Shown: piece by piece, positions 25,673-34,250 of the stretch | Layout: every line of letters starts with the position of its first letter | How positions within the stretch are numbered: position 1 is the stretch's first letter | Assembly (NCBI GenBank): GCA_003134965.1 | Contig: PLDA01000007.1 | Coordinates: 219,003-283,002, forward strand | Length of the DNA: 64,000 bases | Direction: 5' to 3' | DNA from: Vulcanimicrobium winogradskyi | GTDB lineage: Bacteria > Vulcanimicrobiota > Vulcanimicrobiia > Vulcanimicrobiales > Vulcanimicrobiaceae | Made by a program: the position numbers and the translations under genes | Notes under the pieces: model-generated | Database searches by the model: none | What the model saw: the letters and a program-made list of their open reading frames with translations, nothing else | Told to the model about the DNA's origin: nothing

Positions 25673-26068
25673 ATGCACGGGAAGATCGAGGTTGGGAGGA
25701 CCTACCAGAGCCAGACCCGGGTCGAGGAATGGATGACGGCCGAGAAAGCCGGCAACAAAGGCGTACCCGTTCTCTCCACGCCCATGCTGTTCCAGCTGGT
25801 CGAGGAAGCGGCGATGCAGTGCGTCGCGCCCCTCCTGGACGCCGACGAGATCAGCCTCGGCACCCATGTCGACCTGACGCACCTGGCGTCCACCCCGGTC
25901 GGGCTGATCGTCCGGACCGAGGTCGAGATCCTCAAAGTCGATGGCCGGCGGATCGAGTACGCCTTCACCGCGTTCGACGAGCGCGAGAAGATCGCCGAGG
26001 GCACTCACGAGCGGTATGTCGCCTCCCGCGACAAGTTCCGCGAGCGGCTGGAAGAGAAGCTCGGCTAA
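25673..26068 (+). CDS. hotdog-fold thioesterase, FlK-like
   Basis: 131 residues with the hotdog thioesterase layout: STPMLFQLVEEAAMQCVAPL (central helix with the Glu found in FlK-type enzymes), then SLGTHVDLTHLASTPVGLIV, in which Thr and His (LGTHVDLTHLA) match the catalytic Thr-Glu-His set of fluoroacetyl-CoA thioesterase relatives. It would hydrolyse a small acyl-CoA. It reads away from the efflux operon with 129 bp between the starts; a GGTGCCCCCGGG stretch precedes the ATG. No same-strand partner. Confidence 0.8.
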   Translation: MHGKIEVGRTYQSQTRVEEWMTAEKAGNKGVPVLSTPMLFQLVEEAAMQCVAPLLDADEISLGTHVDLTHLASTPVGLIVRTEVEILKVDGRRIEYAFTAFDEREKIAEGTHERYVASRDKFRERLEEKLG

Positions 26069-26099
26069 GTAGCCACGAGTTTCCGACGGCCATATAAGG

Positions 26100-26330
26100 A
26101 CCTGGGAACCCCGGCGTGTAAAGGTGCCGTTACGGGAACGGTCCCCGCATCGGCCGCTCGGCTTCCAAGAACCGAACCCAGAGTAGCCGAGCGGCGTTGT
26201 GAGGACCAGAAGCGGGGCGGTGCTCCGCCTCGTGATTAGCGCGCCGGTGACGTGGGTAGGTCCGGAATGGCTGAGCAAGCGAGGACTCTCGTGCGCTCCC
26301 GTTCACCGGGCCGGCCACGCCGGCGCCACG
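26100..26330 (+). ncRNA. candidate structured RNA or long structured leader
   Basis: The 299 bp between 26069 and 26367 has no gene. It is packed with complementary arms: a perfect 10-bp stem GCCGCTCGGC (26153-26162) with GCCGAGCGGC (26186-26195); an 8-bp tetraloop hairpin 26213-26220 with 26225-26232; a 7-bp arm CCGGTGA (26244-26250) with TCACCGG (26303-26309); GGACC (26203-26207) with GGTCC (26259-26263); and a small GGGA/TCCC hairpin at 26134-26145. A -10-like TATAAG lies near 26093. It could be a free-standing ncRNA or the 5' leader of the gene at 26368. I recognise no known family; strand follows the downstream gene. Confidence 0.35.
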
Positions 26331-26367
26331 CCCTTCTCGACACAACACCTTAGCTAGGGAGTATTAC

Positions 26368-27780
26368 GTGAAACGACTGAGCACCGGGCTTCTAGCCGCG
26401 CTAGTCGCGGTTGGAATCGGTACGACGTCGGTCTCGGCCCAGAGCCCTGCCGCGCAAGGCAACATCGGACCCTACGCGCACACGCAGATCGCTCAAGCCG
26501 GCCCGGCCGCGCCGCCCGCTGACTTCGGCACGCCGCCTTCCGGCGAGGTCCCGATCCTCTTCAACGACCGGCATGTCTATTCGAAGCCGGATCGCCTGAA
26601 GGCGAACCGCGTCCTCGCTGCGCTGGTGCGCGGCAATACCATTTTGATCCCGCTCCGCTCGATGTTCGAGCAGATGGGCGCGACGGTCTCGTACGATCCG
26701 GCCTCGAAGACGGTTGACGTCTCCAAGCCCGGCTCGGACGTCAAAGTGACCGTCGGTCGTCCGGAAGTCGTCATCAACGGCGAGAGCCGTCCGCTCGACG
26801 TTCCTCCGGAAATCTACAAGGGCGCGGTCGTCGTACCGGTCCGCGTGATCTCCGAGGGCATGGGCGCCTACGTCCAATGGGTCCCGGATCGCCGCATCGT
26901 GGTGGTCCGCTACATCCCGGCGCCGATCCCGACGCCGCCGCCGACCCCTGTTCCGACGTCTGCGCCGACGCCGAGACCGGTCGCCACGCCGGTTCCGACC
27001 CCGGTTCCGACGCCGACCCCGGTCGCCAGAAATCCGTACGAGCACTTCATCGTCGGCGACTATATCTTCAACCCGAAGGTCTACAACGAGTTCTCGCCCG
27101 GTAACTCCGGCAAGGGTGGCTCGTACTCGGTCCGCGGTGCGGTCGAGTTCCCGCTCTTCGGGCTCCCGTGGATGCTCGAGGGCGACTACCGCTCGTACAG
27201 CTATCCGCACAACAGCGGGATTAACCCGGCCTTCTTCGCGGCCGGCGTGAACCCGTGCCAAGGTGCGGGCGGCGGACCCGCACACGGCGATCAGGGCTGC
27301 GTCACCGTCATCGGTGCCTACGGCCAGACCGGCGTCCCGTCGTTCAACGCGCGGGATAGCGACTTCGACGGGCGCCTCGGCCTCAAGATCGCCGAACCGC
27401 GCATCTACATCGGTGTCGGCTACCTGCACCGTGAGGAGAACTACGGCTATCCGAAGCAGAACGGCTTCGGCTTCGGCGCCGAGAAGCTCCCGGATCTCGA
27501 CCAGTCGTTCTCGGTCTACGGTAGCGTCTGGTACTACCCGAGCATCTCGGGCGACTTCACCTTCCCGAACGTGCCGCTCGCTCCAGCGGCGATCGCCGGA
27601 ACGACGGACAAGTTCCAGCAGCGCTTCCTCAAGTACCAGATCGGCGGCACCCTGAACCTCGGTAACTCCGGGCTCTTCCTCGATGCCGGCTTCCTGGGCG
27701 ACACGATCCGCGGCAAGAACCTCTCGCCGGGCGACGCGTCGCACGCGGGCGGCTACGTCGGCCTCGGTATCAAGTTCTAA
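26368..27780 (+). CDS. CuAO-N-like domain fused to an outer-membrane beta-barrel
   Basis: 470 residues. A signal peptide (MKRLSTGLLAALVAVGIGTT, cleavage at SAQ) leads into a copper-amine-oxidase N-terminal-like domain (about residues 60-180: VLAALVRGNTILIPLRSMFE, QMGATVSYDPASKTVDV, VVVPVRVISEGMGAYVQW). A Pro-rich spacer of about 45 residues (repeats of PTPVPT) follows, then a C-terminal domain of about 245 residues with alternating strands, aromatic-rich turns and a terminal GGYVGLGIKF, the pattern recognised by the BAM complex. The spacer could span the periplasm, with the N-domain contacting cell wall. Start is GTG with AGGGAG six bases upstream. Codon choice is less GC3-biased than neighbours, suggesting high expression. 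Followed by a strong terminator. Confidence 0.8.
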   Translation: MKRLSTGLLAALVAVGIGTTSVSAQSPAAQGNIGPYAHTQIAQAGPAAPPADFGTPPSGEVPILFNDRHVYSKPDRLKANRVLAALVRGNTILIPLRSMFEQMGATVSYDPASKTVDVSKPGSDVKVTVGRPEVVINGESRPLDVPPEIYKGAVVVPVRVISEGMGAYVQWVPDRRIVVVRYIPAPIPTPPPTPVPTSAPTPRPVATPVPTPVPTPTPVARNPYEHFIVGDYIFNPKVYNEFSPGNSGKGGSYSVRGAVEFPLFGLPWMLEGDYRSYSYPHNSGINPAFFAAGVNPCQGAGGGPAHGDQGCVTVIGAYGQTGVPSFNARDSDFDGRLGLKIAEPRIYIGVGYLHREENYGYPKQNGFGFGAEKLPDLDQSFSVYGSVWYYPSISGDFTFPNVPLAPAAIAGTTDKFQQRFLKYQIGGTLNLGNSGLFLDAGFLGDTIRGKNLSPGDASHAGGYVGLGIKF

Positions 27781-27798
27781 GCGCTACGGCGCAGAACG

Positions 27799-27837
27799 AA
27801 AAAAAAGCCCCCGGCTCACGCCGGGGGCTTTTTTTTT
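27799..27837. terminator. strong bidirectional intrinsic terminator
   Basis: A perfect 10-bp stem AGCCCCCGGC (27806-27815) and GCCGGGGGCT (27820-27829) closes a TCAC loop and is flanked by an A-run (27799-27806) and a T-run (27829-27837). It can therefore stop transcription from both the outer-membrane protein gene and the converging gene, whose TGA begins at the edge of the T-run. Confidence 0.95.
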
Positions 27838-28478
27838 CAGTGATGGGGCGCGGTGGTCGGAGCCGGACTGGCGCCCATCGCGTTCTGGGCGTTGATCACG
27901 CTTTGCGGTGCCGTCCCCGGAACCGGCGTCGCCGCGCCGGCGCCCGGCTCGACCAATGCGGTCGCCGGCCCCGCCGCGACCGCGCTCGCCTCGCCGTCCT
28001 CGCGCCGGGCGATCTGGACGAACTTGCTCTTCGGGTAGTCCCGGCGCAGCCAGGCGAAGGTCGCGTGGACGCGCTTCACGCCGTCGTCGGTGTGGATCTT
28101 CAAGTAGAAATGCTCGAGCGCGTACAGCGTCCCCGGGAGCCAAGTGTCGCAGGGATATTTGCGCTGCCAATCGTGGATCGCGTCCTCGGTCAGCCCGATC
28201 GCGCCGAGCGTCGAGGGCGCCTTCTGCGGATCGTAATCGATCTTGAGCCCCTGGTCCTTGATCGTGTTGCGAATGCCCAGAATGCTCAACTTGAGCTTAC
28301 CGAAGTACTCGTCGGCAGGCGCTATCCTGCACTTCGGCGCTTTCGCCACGCTCTTCGCCGGCTTGGCTGGCGTTTTCGCCGCGGCCGCATGCGAGGCGGC
28401 CGGAGGCCGGGATGTCGACGGCACCGCCGCAGTGGTGGCGGCGGCGACGAGCGAAACACATGCGATCAGTCGTTTCAC
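27837..28478 (-). CDS. secreted hypothetical protein, Ala/Lys-rich linker
   Basis: 213 residues: signal peptide (MKRLIACVSLVAAATTAAVP), an Ala/Pro/Lys-rich spacer to about residue 48, a compact central domain (EYFGKLKLSILGIRNTIKDQ, AIHDWQRKYPCDTWLPGTLY, FYLKIHTDDGVKRVHATFAW) and a low-complexity Ala/Pro tail. Two Cys (PKCRIA and YPCDTW) may pair. The Trp/Tyr-rich helices could form a helical repeat, but I recognise no family. GTG start, and its first 12 coding bases are the same as those of the gene at 26368. It ends at the shared terminator. Confidence 0.65.
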   Translation of the reverse strand: MKRLIACVSLVAAATTAAVPSTSRPPAASHAAAAKTPAKPAKSVAKAPKCRIAPADEYFGKLKLSILGIRNTIKDQGLKIDYDPQKAPSTLGAIGLTEDAIHDWQRKYPCDTWLPGTLYALEHFYLKIHTDDGVKRVHATFAWLRRDYPKSKFVQIARREDGEASAVAAGPATALVEPGAGAATPVPGTAPQSVINAQNAMGASPAPTTAPHH

Positions 28479-28560
28479 TCAAGCGTCCTCGTGGCTGGCC
28501 GTGATGTGCAAATCTCGCGAGCGCAGATCCGTCCGCCCTCGTGCTGGGAGAGCTAGTTAG

Positions 28561-29865
28561 GTGAGTGCTCGTCCGACACCCGTCGCCGCCGTGCAGACGC
28601 GTGCCCACGATCGTGCCGGCTTTGTGGAGCGGTGGCCCGCGCTGCTCGCGCGGATCGCCGCTGCCGCGGAGGCCGGTGCGCGGCTGGTCGTCGTCCCCGA
28701 AGGGACCGTCCCCGCCTATGTCATCGGCACGGATCCGGTCGATCCGCAGCAGCTCGAGGACGCCGCGCGAGACGTGATCGCGGTTGCATCTCGCACCGGC
28801 GCGACGATCGTCTACGGCAGCGCGCGGACCGGCGAGCACGGCCTGGCGAACAGCGCGTACGTGGTGACGCCGAGCGGGATCGCGGGGTTCGCCGACAAGT
28901 GCTTTCTCTGGCATTTCGACCGCCGCTGGTTCACCGCGGGGACCGCGCTCGAGCCGGTCGACACGCCGGCCGGCAGGCTCGGCGTCTTCATCTGCGCCGA
29001 CGGCCGCATCCCGACCATCGCCGCGACGCTGGTCGCAAAAGGTGCCGAGGTGCTCGCCGTCCCGACCGCCTGGGTGACCAGCGGCCGCGACCCGCGCGCG
29101 CTCGAAAACCTCCAAGCCGACCTGATTATCGCGGTGCGCGCTCGCGAGAACGGCGTTCCGCTCGTCGCCGCGAACAAAGTGGGCGTCGAGGCGCGCAGCG
29201 TGGCGTACTGCGGGAAGAGCCAGATCGTCGCGGCCGACGGGAGCGTCGTCGCCCTCGCCTCGCAAGACGAGGAGACGATCGTCCACGGCAGCATCGCGAT
29301 CGGCCCGCCGATCGTGAACCTCGCGCCGGAGCCGCCGCACGTGCAGCGGGCGGCCGGGCCGCCGTTGCCGGCGCTGCAGCGCGTCGCGGTTGCGAGCCGC
29401 GCCGACCCGGCACTTCACGCGCTCGCCGCGGTCGCCGATGCCGATCTCGTCATCGATCCGCACGCACAGCCGGCCAGCAGTGAGGTTGCGTTCGTCGACG
29501 ACGAGGCAGTACTCGACCCGCGCGCGCTCGTCGCGCCGCGCCTCGACGGCGTGCGGCTCTTCGTGTGGCGCTCGTCGATCGAAGCGGCGTGGGTCGTCCC
29601 GTTCGCGCGGACGCGCGCGGCCGAGCTGCGCGCCTACGTCGTGGTGTTCGACACGCCGCGGCGGCGCGCGTTCGCCGTCGACCCCGACGGCGCCGTCGTC
29701 TGCGGAACGTTCGGAGCGTTCGAGCTCACGGCGTTCACTTTCGACCGCTCGCGCACCGAAGCGTGGAGGGTTGCACCGGCGACCGACGTACGAGAGGCCC
29801 TCGTGCGAGTCGCCAATCTCTCATCTCACGTTCCGGCGAAACCGGACGTCGCGGCGGCGACGTGA
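28561..29865 (+). CDS. nitrilase-superfamily amidohydrolase with C-terminal extension
   Basis: 434 residues. The first 260 form a carbon-nitrogen hydrolase domain with the catalytic Glu (VVVPEGTVPAY, near residue 47), Lys (FADKCFLWHFD, near 113) and Cys (GVFICADGRIP, near 146). The remaining 170 residues do not belong to the core fold: they resemble a second, degenerate half (VFVWRSSIEAAWVVPFARTR, FAVDPDGAVVCGTF) and may assist oligomerisation. Reaction: hydrolysis of a non-peptide C-N bond; substrate unknown. GTG start with GGGAG 11 bases upstream. Overlaps the DUF4337 gene by GTGA. Confidence 0.82.
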   Translation: MSARPTPVAAVQTRAHDRAGFVERWPALLARIAAAAEAGARLVVVPEGTVPAYVIGTDPVDPQQLEDAARDVIAVASRTGATIVYGSARTGEHGLANSAYVVTPSGIAGFADKCFLWHFDRRWFTAGTALEPVDTPAGRLGVFICADGRIPTIAATLVAKGAEVLAVPTAWVTSGRDPRALENLQADLIIAVRARENGVPLVAANKVGVEARSVAYCGKSQIVAADGSVVALASQDEETIVHGSIAIGPPIVNLAPEPPHVQRAAGPPLPALQRVAVASRADPALHALAAVADADLVIDPHAQPASSEVAFVDDEAVLDPRALVAPRLDGVRLFVWRSSIEAAWVVPFARTRAAELRAYVVVFDTPRRRAFAVDPDGAVVCGTFGAFELTAFTFDRSRTEAWRVAPATDVREALVRVANLSSHVPAKPDVAAAT

Positions 29866-30425
29866 ACGAGAACCCGGCGAAGTCGTTCGAAGCGGCACAC
29901 GAACGCCACCAGCACGGTCACGAAGGACCGCGCTGGGTCCCGATCGCCGCCGCAACCCTCGCGGTGCTCGCGGCGATCTCCGGCTACTTCGGGAACCTCC
30001 GCTCGACGCAGGCCCTCATCGCGAAGAACGATGCGATCGTCGCGACGACGCACGCCTCGGACACCTATTCGCAGTATCAGTCCGGGCGAGTGAAGTTCTA
30101 CCTCGCGCAGACCGCGCTCGACCAAGGCGTGAACGCCGGCGGCGATCGCGCGAAGCTGAAGTCCACCGCCGAGCACGAGGCCGCGAAGGGCCCGCCGCTG
30201 CTCAAGAAGGCGACGGCGTTCGAAGACGAGGCCACGCGCCAGAACGAGCGCTCGGGCCGGCTGCTCGACCAGCACGAGACGATCGAGGTCGCCGCAACGC
30301 TGTTCGAGGTAGCGATCGTCCTCGTGTCGATCACGGCGCTTGTCGGATCGCGCCTCCTTCCCGTTACCGCCGGAATCGCAGCGGTGCTCGGGATGGGGTT
30401 CTTCCTCGTCGGCCTGACGCGGTAG
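29862..30425 (+). CDS. DUF4337-like membrane protein
   Basis: 187 residues with an N-terminal charged, His-rich segment (AHERHQHGHEGPRW), a membrane helix (VPIAAATLAVLAAISGYFG), a long soluble helical section with the conserved-looking NDAIVATTHASDTYSQYQSG, and two C-terminal membrane helices (VAIVLVSITALVGSRLL, IAAVLGMGFFLVGLTR). This matches DUF4337 proteins, whose function is unknown. The GTG overlaps the nitrilase TGA, so the two are co-translated. Convergent with the next gene (2-bp gap). Confidence 0.8.
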   Translation: MNENPAKSFEAAHERHQHGHEGPRWVPIAAATLAVLAAISGYFGNLRSTQALIAKNDAIVATTHASDTYSQYQSGRVKFYLAQTALDQGVNAGGDRAKLKSTAEHEAAKGPPLLKKATAFEDEATRQNERSGRLLDQHETIEVAATLFEVAIVLVSITALVGSRLLPVTAGIAAVLGMGFFLVGLTR

Positions 30426-30427
30426 CC

Positions 30428-31090
30428 CTACCGCGCCGCCGTTTCCCGTTGCTTCGGCGTGAAGACGGAATCGTCGACGTCGACGTTGAGCGCGTAGTTG
30501 CTGATCCGCGTGTGGATGTACGCATGGACTGCCGGAAGCCGGATGTCGGCGTCTTGCGCGACGATCAAATCGTGGCCGTCGACGCGCGCGAAGCGCTGCA
30601 GCATGTCGATCCGTCCGTCGCGGTACCGCCACACGATACGCTCCGGGAGCGCGGCGGCGTGGTCGACGTAGACCTCGACGTCGCGCAGGCGCCGGTCGGG
30701 GACCCGGGGCGTCAGCACCAAATGCCGTTCGTGCGAACCGCTCGCGTCCGCGGCCGACGTGATCGTGAACTTCTTCTCCCAGTCGCTCGGCGTGCCGAGA
30801 CCGACGTACAAGTTCGACCAAGCGCGCGCGATCGGCGGCAAGTCGGTGAAGACGAGCTCCATCCGGGCCGGGCGCTTGAAATACGCGTTGCCGTGCAGCG
30901 TCTTGCGCAAGTACGGAAAGGTTCGCAGCCCGACGTCGAAGGCGACGTCGGCGCGGTACGTTCTCAAGTCGGGATCGGCCCCGGCGAGCGTCGTGAGGAT
31001 CGCGGCGGCCTCGTCCTGCGCACGCAGCGGCGCGGCCGCGCCGAGCGACGCGAACAGCACCATGAGGACAGCGACGAGCAGACGACGCAT
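30428..31090 (-). CDS. secreted LolA-fold-like protein
   Basis: 220 residues with a clear signal peptide (MRRLLVAVLMVLFASLGAAA, cleavage after LRA). The body has repeating antiparallel strands (TYRADVAFDVGLRTFPYLRK, GNAYFKRPARMELVFTDLPP, LPERIVWRYRDGRIDMLQRF) that resemble the LolA/LppX half-barrel that carries lipids or lipoproteins; the family match is by fold pattern only. AGAAG precedes the ATG by 6 bp. Its start codon is separated by 2 bp from the start of the divergent gene, so its promoter must lie in that gene's coding sequence. Confidence 0.65.
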   Translation of the reverse strand: MRRLLVAVLMVLFASLGAAAPLRAQDEAAAILTTLAGADPDLRTYRADVAFDVGLRTFPYLRKTLHGNAYFKRPARMELVFTDLPPIARAWSNLYVGLGTPSDWEKKFTITSAADASGSHERHLVLTPRVPDRRLRDVEVYVDHAAALPERIVWRYRDGRIDMLQRFARVDGHDLIVAQDADIRLPAVHAYIHTRISNYALNVDVDDSVFTPKQRETAAR

Positions 31091-31092
31091 CG

Positions 31093-33297
31093 GTGACTTC
31101 TAACACATCATCCCGCAAGTACGGCTCGCATCGCGCGTACAGATCGCTTTACGCTCTCGTCCCGCTGCTCTGGCTCGGCGGTGCAGCCGGCGCCGCCGCG
31201 GCGATACTCCCCGCCGTCCTGATGCCGCCTGCGCCGTTCCCACTCGTCACCGGATCGAGCGTGGAGCGCGAAGCGGTCGCCCCCGGAGTCGCGCGCGCGA
31301 CGTACCGCCTCCTGACCGCCGACGGACCGTTGGTCGTCTCGGTCGTGACGGTCGACCCGAAGGAGCCGACGGTGCGGCTCGGGTCGGTGCTCGCGCACGA
31401 CACGGTCGTCTCGAAGGACGAGACCACCTCGTCGATGGCGCGGCGCACCGGCGCGGTGGCGGGGATCAACGGCGACTACTTCGACATCAACGCGACCGGC
31501 GCGCCGGTCGGGATCGTGATCCGCGCGGGCGCGCTCGAACGTACGCCGAGCGCGCGGCCCGCGCTCACCGTCACCCGCGATCGTGCGATCCGCTTCGAGA
31601 CCTATCGCTTCGCCGGCACCGCGACCAGCGGCGCGACGACCGTCCCGATCACGGCGCTGAACGAATGGCCCCCCGAGGCGGGCGCCGCGCTGCTGACGGC
31701 GGCGTTCGGCGCGATCCCGCAAGGCGGCGCCGGCGTCACGCTGCTCGATCTGCAGCCGCTCGCCGCCCCGGCCGGTGTGAAGCGGTATCGCGTCGCTGCG
31801 GTGACGAGCGCTCCGCCCTGGCCGGCGGCGGCCGGGCTGCGCCTCGCCTACGGACCGGCGGCCCAGAACGCGGGGCCGCTGCCGGACGTCGGCGACGTGG
31901 TCGTGCTCGCGTACGACACCGATCCGCCGCTGGCCGAGGTGAGCGCAGCGGTCGGCGGCGGGCCGTTATTGCTGCAGGCCGGCACGCCGGTCGACGATCC
32001 GAGCTCGCCGAACTACGCCGACCGCTATCGGCGCATCCCCGCGTCGGCGGCAGCGCGGTTCCCCGACGGCACGCTCGCGCTCGTGGTGGTCGACGGGCGG
32101 CATCCGGCGACGTCGGTCGGCGTGAACCGCGCTGAGCTGTGCGCGCTGCTGCGCGCCCTCGGCGCCACCGACGCGCTGCTGCTCGACGGCGGCGGTTCGG
32201 CGACGCTGGTCGCGCGCGTTCTCGGCGACGCCGAGGCCAGCGTCGTGAACGAACCGTCCGACGGCGTCGAACGCGCGGTCGCCGACGGTCTGTTCGTCTA
32301 CAGCGACGCGCCGCCGGGTCCGCCCGCGCGCCTGGTCGTGCGGCCGTCGCGAATCGTCGCACTCCCCGGCGCACGCGTCCCGCTGCGCGCGCGCGTCGTC
32401 GACGCGAGCGATCACGGTCTCGGCGAGGCGCGTGGTCCGTGGCGCTTGGCACCGACGCCGCTCGTTGCGGCGATCGGCGACGACGACGTGCTGCACGCCG
32501 GCGAACGAACCGGCAGCGCGAACGTCGCGATCGCGCGCGGCGCGATCGGCACCGTGCTGCCGATCGACGTCGTCGCGAACGTCGCGCGCATCGTGATCGG
32601 GCCCGCCCGACCGAACCCCGATCCTCACGGCGCGGTCGCGCTGACGGCCGAGGCGTTCGACGCACGCGATCGGCCCGTCGCGATCGACGGGCTCGTCCGG
32701 TGGAGCGCGAAGGACGCGATCGTCGATCCGCACGGACGGCTTGTCGCGGGCGACCGCGACGCGGTCGTCACGGCGAGCGCCGGCGGCGCCAGCGCGACGG
32801 TGACGATCCCGGTCGGACGCCGCGCCGCCGCGCTGAACCTGTTCGACGTTGCGCATCGGGCGGGCTGGAAGTTCGTGACGACGCCGGCGAACGGTCCCGG
32901 CGCGCTCGCGTTCGACGGCGAACGGCTGCGCATCGACTACGACTTCACGAGCGGCGAACGCGCGGCGTACGCCGTCAACGAGATCCCGCTCGGCGAGCCG
33001 CTCGCGCTCTCGTGCGCGATCGACGGCGATGGGCACGGAGCGGCGCTGCGCGCGACGTTCGTCGACCGCTACGGCGATCGTCAGGTCGCGACGTTCACCC
33101 GGAGCGTCGACTTTGCGGCGACGCGTCGCCTCACCGTCGCGATCCCGCACTCGCTCGCGCCGCCGATCGCCGTGCGCAATTTCTACGTCGTCGGCTCGCT
33201 CGCGAACCCGCCGGTCGCGGCGGCCGGCACGATCGGCGTCCACGACTGCACCGCGAGCATCGCCGGGAGTCCGGCAAGCGGCGTTCAGGCCCCTTGA
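31093..33297 (+). CDS. phosphodiester glycosidase (NAGPA-like) exported protein
   Basis: 734 residues. A membrane/signal segment (YALVPLLWLGGAAGAAAAIL) is followed by a phosphodiester glycosidase domain with GINGDYFDI (near residue 122), VVVDGRHPATSVG, LLLDGGGSATLV and NEPSDGVERAVADGLFV. The family removes GlcNAc from phosphodiester-linked substrates and is common near exopolysaccharide and cell-wall genes. The second half carries Ig-like beta domains (PPARLVVRPSRIVALPGARV; AVALTAEAFDARDRPVAIDG) and a C-terminal strand-rich module. The GTG start at 31093 has no good ribosome site and lies 2 bp from the divergent ATG, so it may be leaderless or misplaced. Overlaps the next gene end to end by 13 bp. 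Confidence 0.8.
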   Translation: MTSNTSSRKYGSHRAYRSLYALVPLLWLGGAAGAAAAILPAVLMPPAPFPLVTGSSVEREAVAPGVARATYRLLTADGPLVVSVVTVDPKEPTVRLGSVLAHDTVVSKDETTSSMARRTGAVAGINGDYFDINATGAPVGIVIRAGALERTPSARPALTVTRDRAIRFETYRFAGTATSGATTVPITALNEWPPEAGAALLTAAFGAIPQGGAGVTLLDLQPLAAPAGVKRYRVAAVTSAPPWPAAAGLRLAYGPAAQNAGPLPDVGDVVVLAYDTDPPLAEVSAAVGGGPLLLQAGTPVDDPSSPNYADRYRRIPASAAARFPDGTLALVVVDGRHPATSVGVNRAELCALLRALGATDALLLDGGGSATLVARVLGDAEASVVNEPSDGVERAVADGLFVYSDAPPGPPARLVVRPSRIVALPGARVPLRARVVDASDHGLGEARGPWRLAPTPLVAAIGDDDVLHAGERTGSANVAIARGAIGTVLPIDVVANVARIVIGPARPNPDPHGAVALTAEAFDARDRPVAIDGLVRWSAKDAIVDPHGRLVAGDRDAVVTASAGGASATVTIPVGRRAAALNLFDVAHRAGWKFVTTPANGPGALAFDGERLRIDYDFTSGERAAYAVNEIPLGEPLALSCAIDGDGHGAALRATFVDRYGDRQVATFTRSVDFAATRRLTVAIPHSLAPPIAVRNFYVVGSLANPPVAAAGTIGVHDCTASIAGSPASGVQAP

Positions 33298-34250
33298 GTC
33301 TGAACGCCGGAGCGCGCGTCGCCACGCGGACGCAGCGCGCTCCAGCCGAGGCCGGTGAGAAAGAGCACGATCCCGAGCACGAGCGCCCAGGCCGGAGGGG
33401 CGGACGCGATCGCGAGCGCCGGATACGTTCCGAGCGTCACCCGCACGCGCAGTCCTCCGACCGAGACGGTTTGTCCCGACGAGGCGAGCGTGATCCCGAG
33501 CGGTCGGCCGACGTCGTCCGACGCGGTAAGGACGAGCCCCGGACGTGTCGTGTCGGTGAGGCCGGCGTGTGCGAACTCCTGGAGCTGCTGCGGGGTGAAG
33601 TAGAGCGCGCGCAGGACGCGCTGCCGCGCCGGCGTCGCGAAGGTGTCGAACGGCAGGTCGAACCTGCCGACGCGCTGCTGCTGGCGGAAGAGCAATACCG
33701 GCGAGAGGAACGACGCGTTCGTCGGCTGCGTGACCGTGAGATGCGCGCCGCGGTCGTCGAACGCCTCGACGAACGCGGCCGGGCGAGGATCGAGATAGAG
33801 CAGCGACTCGCCGGCGAAACGCCGGCCGCCGCCTTCGAGCACGATCTCGGGTGCGCCGCGCCGCCGCAGCGTCACGACGCCTGATTCACGTGCGAGCGCC
33901 GCGGGATCGGCCGCGCCGAAGAATGCCGCCGCGCCCAGCGCCGGGACCGGCGTGACGGTCCCGGGTGTGCCGATGACGTCGGCGGTGTCGGGCCCGAGCA
34001 GCCCGGACGCCAGCCCCGCGATGTCGACGATCGCGGCGCCCGCGATCGCGACCAGCAAACGTCGCCCGAGCGCACCGTCTTCACCGCGCCGCACGCCGTT
34101 CGCGTACGCGATCAGTACGACCAGCGCCAGCGCTAGCGCCGCGGCGTACTGCCAGGTGTGGTACAGCGCGCTGACCGGATAGAGATCCTGCGCAACGACC
34201 AGCGCGATCGCGAGCAGCGCGACGGCGAGCGTTGCGGCGCGCGCCGTCAC
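33285..34250 (-). CDS. membrane protein paired with TlpA-like thioredoxin
   Basis: 321 residues: three N-terminal hydrophobic segments (TLAVALLAIALVVAQDLYPV; YAAALALALVVLIAYANG; LLVAIAGAAIVDIAGLASGL), a periplasmic beta-rich region of about 190 residues, and one C-terminal helix (PPAWALVLGIVLFLTGLGW). The layout with a large extracytoplasmic domain and its coupling to a TlpA-like gene is reminiscent of ResB/CcsB cytochrome c assembly proteins, but the sequence match is weak and I leave the name open. GTG start overlaps the thioredoxin TGA (GTGA). Convergent with the NAGPA-like gene. Confidence 0.6.
   Translation of the reverse strand: MTARAATLAVALLAIALVVAQDLYPVSALYHTWQYAAALALALVVLIAYANGVRRGEDGALGRRLLVAIAGAAIVDIAGLASGLLGPDTADVIGTPGTVTPVPALGAAAFFGAADPAALARESGVVTLRRRGAPEIVLEGGGRRFAGESLLYLDPRPAAFVEAFDDRGAHLTVTQPTNASFLSPVLLFRQQQRVGRFDLPFDTFATPARQRVLRALYFTPQQLQEFAHAGLTDTTRPGLVLTASDDVGRPLGITLASSGQTVSVGGLRVRVTLGTYPALAIASAPPAWALVLGIVLFLTGLGWSALRPRGDARSGVQTQGA

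Noticed and set aside
26120..26165. Cobalamin-riboswitch-like words (AGGTGCC, GGGAA, CCCCGCA)
   Set aside because: Order and spacing are wrong and the GCCACTG box is absent.
26255..26285. SRP-RNA-like AGGTCCGGAA loop
   Set aside because: The 3' side (TGGCTGAGCA) does not give the invariant GGAAGCA asymmetric loop; no SRP Alu or closing stem seen.
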